DNA of 64,000 nucleotides from Talaromyces rugulosus (Eukaryota; Ascomycota; Eurotiomycetes; Eurotiales; Trichocomaceae): NCBI RefSeq assembly GCF_013368755.1, contig NC_049561.1, positions 1,984,001 to 2,048,000 of the forward strand, read 5' to 3'. Shown piece by piece: positions 57,941 to 64,000 of this stretch (position 1 is its first letter; each line of letters starts with the position of its first letter). The notes under the pieces were generated by a model. It saw only the letters and a program-made list of their open reading frames with translations, ran no database searches and was not told where the DNA came from. The position numbers and the translations under genes were made by a program.

Positions 57941-59305
57941 ATGACCATCCTTCCCAGCTCTACTTTACAACAACACTTGATCCAGAATGGCAGCAGGCTG
58001 CCTGGAGCTCCTCCCAAGTTGACACACTGGCTACAGAATTTTATCAGAGCCGTGGACAATAGAAAATATCTTCTTTCTGCTATTAACCCCGCTGTCCAAG
58101 CTCTCAAAGACCTCATCGAAAGCAAAGCCGACCTCCGTATGTTGGCTTCTGCCATGTTCGACGAAGTCCCGAACAAGAACCCTTACCAGAATTCAATTGA
58201 ACCAAATCACGTTCGAGGCTATCAGCACATGCTTGAGCTATTTAATGTTATCGTCGCGGAGATTGCACCAACATGGGGCATGGCTGAAGACGGCCTGGGA
58301 CTTATTGGACTCCCATTCCAAGCCATTTTGGACTGGCCCATGGGCACACCAAGTGGGCATGCATTCTTTTTGAGAGAAGATGTAAACAAGATATTCAAAG
58401 TCATACTAGACACCTGGAGAGACCGGGTTCTAAAGACAAGCACGTCCAAATGCGTCGTCACAACCGACGATGGCGGCTGGTTGTGCAAGGACTCACTGGC
58501 AGCTTTTGAGAAAGACGCCAATCTGGATATCCACCGATGGTACAGATTTCAAGACCTATTTGAATGTGATCCTGAAGCGGATCCGGTGCACTGGGGGTTT
58601 CAATCATGGGACGATTTTTTCGTTAGGCAGTTTAAGGATATTGATCATCTACGCCCTACTGCCTATCCAGATAGACCGGAGTGGGTAGTGAATGCGTTCG
58701 AGTCTCAGCCAATCATAATTAAGTCGAATATCAAAGAATATGACAGATTCTGGGTCAAGGGTCAGAATTACTCTGTCGCTGAGATGCTGGATCATCACGA
58801 ATTCACGGACGAATTCGTCGGCGGCACGGTGTATCAATCTCTACTAAGGGTAACATCATACCATCGCTGGACTTCTCCAGTGTCGGGCCATGTTGTTTAT
58901 GCCAAAGTTATCCCTGGAACTTATTTTTCAGAGCGCCAAACCAATGGGCTTTTCAGCGACCCAGTTGGTCCACCTGAATATAATCAAGTCTACTTGAGTC
59001 AAGTGGCTACGCGTGCTCTGATCTTTATCAGAGCACCAGACCCGGTAGGTTTAATCTGTGTTCTTGCTATTGGGATCGCAGATGTATCAACTTGTGAAAT
59101 TGCCAGCAAGTTTGCCACAGGCTGGCCACAGTCTGTAAGAAAAGGTGAGGAGATTGGAATGTTCCATTACGGAGGCTCCAGCAGTTGCCTTCTTTTCCGA
59201 AAGGGAGTGAGTCTTGCTTGGGTCGATGGGGCGATTCCTGGTAATCGGGAGGGCAATCTTCCGGTTCGCAGTGCGTTGGCTCTCGCTTATGCAACAGAAC
59301 AATAA
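57941..59305 (+). CDS. PsiD-type (phosphatidylserine-decarboxylase-like) amino-acid decarboxylase
   Basis: A single exon encodes 454 residues from the ATG at 57941. An N-terminal PSDC-type domain shows MLASAMFDEVPNKNPYQ and RGYQHMLELFNVIV. The C-terminal half is the PSD fold, with SYHRWTSPVSGHVVYAKV (about 306) and the self-cleavage motif G411-G-S-S414 in MFHYGGSSSCLLF, where PSD proteins split and form the pyruvoyl cofactor. Length and layout resemble PsiD, the tryptophan decarboxylase of psilocybin synthesis (439 residues), rather than membrane PSD enzymes; no membrane or targeting segment is seen. The substrate could be a free aromatic amino acid, a peptide C-terminus or phosphatidylserine. 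It is followed by a methyltransferase in the same direction. Confidence 0.87.
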   Translation: MTILPSSTLQQHLIQNGSRLPGAPPKLTHWLQNFIRAVDNRKYLLSAINPAVQALKDLIESKADLRMLASAMFDEVPNKNPYQNSIEPNHVRGYQHMLELFNVIVAEIAPTWGMAEDGLGLIGLPFQAILDWPMGTPSGHAFFLREDVNKIFKVILDTWRDRVLKTSTSKCVVTTDDGGWLCKDSLAAFEKDANLDIHRWYRFQDLFECDPEADPVHWGFQSWDDFFVRQFKDIDHLRPTAYPDRPEWVVNAFESQPIIIKSNIKEYDRFWVKGQNYSVAEMLDHHEFTDEFVGGTVYQSLLRVTSYHRWTSPVSGHVVYAKVIPGTYFSERQTNGLFSDPVGPPEYNQVYLSQVATRALIFIRAPDPVGLICVLAIGIADVSTCEIASKFATGWPQSVRKGEEIGMFHYGGSSSCLLFRKGVSLAWVDGAIPGNREGNLPVRSALALAYATEQ

Positions 59306-59897
59306 TGCCAGATACTACTTTCAATAAGTATTCCTACTTAGTGTAAATAGGCAAAGAGTAGTCTGCTTGGCCAGCGGGGTTGATTTTGTTTCTGTTTTTA
59401 TTAACCTTGTTCTGACGCACATTTTTCGTTTTATTCTCCTAAAATTACACAACAGCTTTCCTAGTGGGCCTCATAGGTGGCCCCCCTCACAGAAGTGTGC
59501 TGCAGAACGCTAGAGATTCACGATAGTCGGCCGAGTGTAATGGTGGCTTGCGCGTCCAGACATACACATTTGGAAGTAAGTAACGTAAAGTTTATTTTAG
59601 CATGCTTGGAGTGAGAGTTTTGATTTGCGGTTCAACTGGGCCCGTTGTTGATCTATCCGGTTTACCCATGCAGGTCGGGTTAATGCATCTAGAACAGCGA
59701 CTGGTGGGCTCAACTGAGGGGAAGCTTAGGTTACCACAGCATGTGGGGAGGGACTTTGAGCTTGCTGTCTAGGTTTTCGGGGTTTTTGGAGGTCCCCAGG
59801 GAAATCGGTCAGGGTCAGGGCCAGTTTGACCTTGATTACAGTGATAATAGTTATATTTTGCAAACTGATCAATTCGCCTCACCCACCAGTTGAAAAA
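59306..59897. other. Intergenic region between decarboxylase and methyltransferase
   Basis: 592 bases without a gene. It should hold the methyltransferase promoter. No GGCGCC array is present. Confidence 0.5.
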
Positions 59898-60821
59898 ATG
59901 CCGTCCCCGGCCAAAATCCATACAGTTGAATCCAGTTATTCCGACCTCTACCAAGAGGCAGTGATTACCGCCTACAGTGACCCTGCTGAAGTATGGGAAA
60001 AAGTGCTGGGCGAGACATTGTCCTTCAATGGCGGTCTATTCGATGAGGCAGAACTCGCTGCCGGACCCAAGCCCGGGCCTGTTGGAGATTCTGAATTTCG
60101 GGGCATTAATCGACAGCTGGAGCTTGCCGGACTGCTCTCGCCAGACAGCAGGCCGGAGATCCGTCGAATCTTGGATCTTGGTTGCGGCTGGGGCGTCCTT
60201 ACTCAATACCTGGCAAAGGTCTTCCCCGAATGCCAGCGTATTGACGCAGCAAATATCAGTCAACAACAGTTGGACTATTGTGCTGAAAAGCTGCCACTGG
60301 AACTTCGTGACAGAGTCAATTTATATTCTTGCAATGTGCAGGATGTTGATCGGCTTCCCGACCCAGACGTCCCATACGACTTTATCTTTATACGAGGCGT
60401 ATGGTTTCACTGCCTGCCTTCTGTTTTCGAGGCCTCGGTAACTCGCGTTGCACAGAGGCTTCGCTCCGGCGGAATACTGCTCCTTTCAGATCCGCTTTAC
60501 AAGGATACCGAAGAGTCTCGCGTACCGGACTCGGAAGATGGATTGGGTACCAGAAATCACAAGACTCCAGAGTACTATACCTCTGTTCTCAAGAAGAATG
60601 GTTTACAGATACAGGACTTCCGTGTGCTGCCTTCTAATGCTGAATTCTATCATTGGTTTCAAGTATTGCGTCTCAATATTGAAGCAAATTTTCCGGATTT
60701 CCCAAAGGAGGCTCCGGACGAAGTGGTGGATTTACACGGGTTCGCTGATACCTTTGGCCAGAAGTTGATCGATGGGAACGTTTCAATGTACAGCATCGTT
60801 GCGCAAAGGCCAGCAGAGTGA
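59898..60821 (+). CDS. Class I SAM-dependent methyltransferase
   Basis: A single exon encodes 307 residues from the first in-frame ATG at 59898. The SAM-binding motif I is ILDLGCGWGVLTQYLA (about residues 91-106). The acidic segment RIDAANISQQQLDYC, motif II-like YDFIFIRGVWFH and motif III-like LRSGGILLLSDPLY follow in order. The GCGWG form is common in small-molecule N- and C-methyltransferases of the UbiE/CFA group. In the ustiloxin pathway a methyltransferase (UstM) N-methylates the tyrosine-derived residue, so this gene could do the same for the YFIG product, or it could methylate the amine made by the neighbouring decarboxylase. It converges on the Atg22-like gene with a 194-base gap. 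Confidence 0.87.
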   Translation: MPSPAKIHTVESSYSDLYQEAVITAYSDPAEVWEKVLGETLSFNGGLFDEAELAAGPKPGPVGDSEFRGINRQLELAGLLSPDSRPEIRRILDLGCGWGVLTQYLAKVFPECQRIDAANISQQQLDYCAEKLPLELRDRVNLYSCNVQDVDRLPDPDVPYDFIFIRGVWFHCLPSVFEASVTRVAQRLRSGGILLLSDPLYKDTEESRVPDSEDGLGTRNHKTPEYYTSVLKKNGLQIQDFRVLPSNAEFYHWFQVLRLNIEANFPDFPKEAPDEVVDLHGFADTFGQKLIDGNVSMYSIVAQRPAE

Positions 60822-61015
60822 GTAAGGTAGCAGTCCTCAAGTTACCACACTGGAATGGGACTTGGACCATGATATGGGCGGACAGGGAATATAGGCCGTT
60901 TGCTGTTAGAGCCTAGTATTTATACATTCTATGGAAATACATGTACCGGCCTAGATTATGTGCAATATCACCGTTGTACAGTCTAAACACATATCCTCCG
61001 GTAGTAAATTCATAT

Positions 61016-62593
61016 TTACGCAGCTGGCGCCTTCTCCGAACCCACATCAACACTGTAAACACGCGCCTTTTCCTGCACAAGAAAGTCTTCTTGCTCTCTC
61101 TTACTCTTCTCCAGATCCAAAAACCACCAAATTCCCAACGCACTAACAAGACTCAACGCAAACAAAAAGTAGAATGGGGCGCTGTTGTTGCTTCCCCCGG
61201 GCGTGTCGTCGATGATAGCACTGCTAATCAACGGCCCAATAAGACTAGATGCTTTTCCCACAATATAAAACACGGAAAAGAAGAGATACTCGTGCCCACG
61301 CGGGGTCACCGAACTGATCATAATTTGCGCGTAGCTATACCAGGGGCAAAGGAAAAGGCCATAGAAAACCTGGTAGACCCAGATTTCCCAGACATTGTGG
61401 AATCCAAACCTGTTGGTCCAGTTGCCAATCATGCCCCAGGCAGTCAATAAAACAAGAAAGAGCATTATTACGTTGAACATGGTCTTGGCGCTCAAGTTGA
61501 GCCTTTTCTGAAGTAACCAGAATGTGCCGATGCCTGTGGCTTGAGAGACTATGTTCACTATGAGCAGGTATGTGAGTGTCAAGGTGTTGTAGCTGACGAC
61601 TTGATTTTGAAGCGTTGAGATCACTGTGACGGTCGTGTTGAGCGAGTCCCCCAGAAAAAAATATCCCACAAGGAAAATCAAGCTCTGCTTTAGCCTCCAC
61701 ATTTGTGTGACAGCTTCATAGAGCTGCCAAATTCCGGTGGTGACGATATTCTTGCCCGGTGGGATCTGTAATCCAGGACGAGTCTTTTCGAGAACGAACC
61801 AAGGAATTGAAAGGACTACCCAGTAAGCCGAGGCAAACGTGATGAGCACAGATAACCCCCAGTTGTTATTTTCCGTGCTATCGTCAACCTTGACGCCAAA
61901 CATGATCCCCACAATGATGGCCAGAATGAAAATCTCCACGACGGATTGCAGCCAAAATGCAACATTGCTCAGTCTAGCACGCTCCATCTCATCTCGTCGA
62001 TCCAGCTCTCGCTGAGATATCTCTCCGTTTGCGTAGGCTGCTTGGGAATCCCTGAGATGCTGCGTGTTTCTAGCAAGCGATGGGAACGCCGCAACCCAAT
62101 AAGCTGTGGTGACTTGATATGTGATCAGTCCCATCATGTACAGTCCAGCACCAATTTTCCATTTCTCAGCAGTATGGACACCTATCCACCCAAATCCGAT
62201 TCCGTAGGCAATAATAGACCAGACCAGGAGGATCCACCGTCGGCCAGTGCCAAAGTCAGCATAAGCGCCAATGACCAGGAATAGGACAGCCTGTATTGCA
62301 AAGGATACGCCATTGCAAAGCAGAACAATGCTGTTGACATCGCGCTCGCGGCCAGCAAAGTGCAAGAACTGCGAGTCACCGGCGGCTTGGGCCAGTAGAC
62401 TCTGAAAAGCCGTCGGCGCAAAGTTGAATGGGCCAACGCCGTTGCAACCAACATAGTACAAATACCACGACCAAATCTCCCATTTGGTTGTCGGAGGTGC
62501 TTCGATCTGTTGTAATACAGGGATCACAACTTGTCGTTTTTCCTCTTGGGCCGGCAATGGCTCGGTGGTTTCTTGCTTCTCGTCGCTGCCCAT
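61016..62593 (-). CDS. Atg22-like MFS transporter
   Basis: A single exon encodes 525 residues with about 11-12 membrane segments. Atg22 hallmarks are WSWYLYYVGCNGVGPFNFAP near the N-terminus, the long hydrophilic loop between helices with ERARLSNVAFWLQS, LVGYFFLGDSLNTTVTVIS, and PRGHEYLFFSVFYIVGKASS late in the protein. Atg22 itself releases amino acids from the vacuole after autophagy. Copies inside metabolite clusters may move pathway intermediates or products. There are no introns, unlike the MFS gene at 45.6 kb. It converges with the methyltransferase gene. Confidence 0.88.
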   Translation of the reverse strand: MGSDEKQETTEPLPAQEEKRQVVIPVLQQIEAPPTTKWEIWSWYLYYVGCNGVGPFNFAPTAFQSLLAQAAGDSQFLHFAGRERDVNSIVLLCNGVSFAIQAVLFLVIGAYADFGTGRRWILLVWSIIAYGIGFGWIGVHTAEKWKIGAGLYMMGLITYQVTTAYWVAAFPSLARNTQHLRDSQAAYANGEISQRELDRRDEMERARLSNVAFWLQSVVEIFILAIIVGIMFGVKVDDSTENNNWGLSVLITFASAYWVVLSIPWFVLEKTRPGLQIPPGKNIVTTGIWQLYEAVTQMWRLKQSLIFLVGYFFLGDSLNTTVTVISTLQNQVVSYNTLTLTYLLIVNIVSQATGIGTFWLLQKRLNLSAKTMFNVIMLFLVLLTAWGMIGNWTNRFGFHNVWEIWVYQVFYGLFLCPWYSYAQIMISSVTPRGHEYLFFSVFYIVGKASSLIGPLISSAIIDDTPGGSNNSAPFYFLFALSLVSALGIWWFLDLEKSKREQEDFLVQEKARVYSVDVGSEKAPAA

Positions 62594-63174
62594 CTTGTTC
62601 GCGTCGTGTCCGAGGACTAAACGGGCGGATAGAAAAATCGGAATAGAACTCCAAGATGATTTAATGTTTTTTTTTGGACAATCCTCCTTGTGTTAATAGG
62701 ATATAGAGACGGCGAAACTAGCGCAATGTTTCCAGATATCAGAAGCTGCCAGCGCTGCTGGTGCTAAACCCGCAAGTCGCTTAGCTAGAAATGCGAAGAT
62801 GACAAAAGATAAACTCGCTAAATAAGACAAATCATGCACGTCAATTAACTTCCCAGAACAGAAAGTACTAGGATTATATATGCTGCATGCGGTAAGCAGC
62901 TTTGACCTATTGCATAGCGTACACATGTATTACCCCGCCGCGATCGAGCGAATCAGATTTCAAATGTTGGCTTGCATCACATTCATATGTTGATAATTGT
63001 GACTCGTTTATATGCATAGATGGATCAAATATAATATTATGCAGCCTTTTATGCCCCACTCCATAATAATGCTTTGCTATGTAACTATTAACGCAACCCG
63101 GAAATATACGTGGTAATATTATACAAGATCTTCATCCTCCGGTAATTTACTCAAATAAGAAAAGTAGAGATGAA
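62594..63174. other. Intergenic region between accessory block and aminopeptidase
   Basis: A/T-rich sequence with no supportable gene. It contains the Atg22-like gene promoter and the 3' UTR of the aminopeptidase. Confidence 0.5.
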
Positions 63175-64000
63175 TTATAGCTTCTGCTCGAGCAGAAAGC
63201 CGTTGGTCTTCAGCCACTGTTCAACATCTGCATGATCACGCTGGACCCAGTTGCTCTTGGACTGGATAGAATCCAAGCTCTGGCTGACGGCTCGGTCGAA
63301 TCCCTAGGAAACATTAGCAAAAGAAAGAAGAAACAATATAAGCATAAGGTTTAACTTACCCGGGTGTCCTTGGAGGCAAAGAAAGCCTCCACATCCTTGA
63401 ACTGCGCCTCAGTGCTAAACGCTGCAGAGGTGAGCTGGACGATCGTGCCGAGCATCGACAGTGCAGGCGGGAATCGCTCCACCAGTGTGTCCCAGTTCTG
63501 GTTCAGCCACTTCCATCGTTCTTGCACACCGGTAGCGTGAGCGCGCAGTCCAGCAAGTGGCATGTATACATCTTGGCTTCTGACTTCGCCGTTCAGCGCC
63601 AAATCCAAAGTCCTTTGCACCAACTTAATGTCCTCGGCCGCGCCGAGGCTTCGGAGGGCCGTGTTCTTCTCATCCGAGGTGGAGCCGTTGCGGTATCGGT
63701 CTAGAATAATGTTGTATTCCTTTTCACCACCGTTTTTCAAGACAATGTTGTAAACACTTCCGCGAATGTTAGGGTGAATGACGCTGTGGTCGCCTTCGGC
63801 AGAGCGCTTGAACATGTCTTGCGCGGCCGCTACCACTGTCGGATCGCCGGCTGATCCAGCACTGCCAAAGAGCAAGGTTTTGAATTGTTGCAAGACATGG
63901 CCGTCTTGCTCGGAGAACTCCCATCCAATCTGGTGAGCCTTCTCACTGACCAATCCACGCTGGAAGGCCTTGACCGAATCGCTGATCTTCTTATCCTCAA
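63175..64000 (-). CDS. M1-family aminopeptidase, C-terminal part (edge-truncated)
   Basis: Exons 63360-64000 (open at the window edge) and 63175-63303 are joined over a 56-nt GT-AG intron. The visible 256 or so residues are the ERAP1-like C-terminal helical domain of puromycin-sensitive-type aminopeptidases: LVSEKAHQIGWEFSEQDGHV, QMF-like repeats with RGSVYNIVLKNGGEKEYN, LRSLGAAEDIKLVQRTLDLA, ending WLKTNGFLLEQKL. The zinc-site HExxH domain lies outside the window. In yeast the relatives are Ape2 and Aap1, general cytosolic aminopeptidases. As a conserved gene, it probably marks the right flank of the accessory region. Confidence 0.9.

Noticed and set aside
57838..58062. 74-residue frame starting before the decarboxylase
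   Set aside because: Overlaps the decarboxylase N-terminus in a different frame; the PSDC-type sequence is clearly in the other frame.
1..64000. CRISPR arrays, bacterial insertion sequences, rRNA genes
   Set aside because: None seen; the tandem repeats present are coding repeats or microsatellites in a eukaryotic context.

Overview
The window looks like a chromosome segment of a filamentous ascomycete, most likely Eurotiales (Aspergillus/Penicillium type). Genes have short GT-AG introns (about 45-70 nt) with CTAAC-like branch sites. They include fungal families such as palF/RIM8, shr3, YOR1-like ABC and Zn2Cys6 factors, and degenerate TTAGGG telomere-type repeats appear inside the sequence. 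All exon joins were read by eye from splice signals and frame continuity.

Left part (1-45.5 kb) is mostly ordinary gene content: an edge fragment, the pH-signalling arrestin palF, the ER permease chaperone shr3, two conserved unknown proteins, a GPI-anchored repeat-rich wall protein, a small single-pass membrane protein, a sucrose/alpha-glucoside permease divergent from a GT8 glycosyltransferase, a decayed small ORF, a YOR1-like ABC transporter, ornithine aminotransferase divergent from the GPI mannosyltransferase gpi10, a Gts1-like ArfGAP, and a putative zinc-cluster factor. Several gaps of 1-5 kb hold no gene I can support.

Right part (45.6-62.6 kb) is a biosynthetic region. Its centre is a previously unannotated-looking ustiloxin-type (dikaritin) RiPP locus: a 118-residue secreted precursor with seven copies of a Kex2-flanked repeat carrying the core Tyr-Phe-Ile-Gly (53,995-54,407), a UstYa-like DUF3328 oxidase with two HxxHC motifs, a membrane-anchored tyrosinase (UstQ-like), an S41 peptidase-like protein (UstP-like), a Zn2Cys6 regulator and an MFS exporter. 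A palindromic GGCGCC-type motif occurs 19 times in only three short upstream regions, those serving the tyrosinase, the S41/UstYa divergent pair and the precursor; it is a candidate cluster-specific operator. This core is bounded by telomere-like repeats, CCCTAA on the left (47.67 kb) and TTAGGG on the right (57.6 kb), in the polarity of outward chromosome ends.

To the right of the TTAGGG patch lies a second module: a PsiD-type (phosphatidylserine-decarboxylase-like) decarboxylase, a SAM methyltransferase and an Atg22-like transporter. It could tailor the RiPP product or make an N-methylated amine on its own. The window ends in the 3' part of an M1 aminopeptidase gene, probably the conserved flank.
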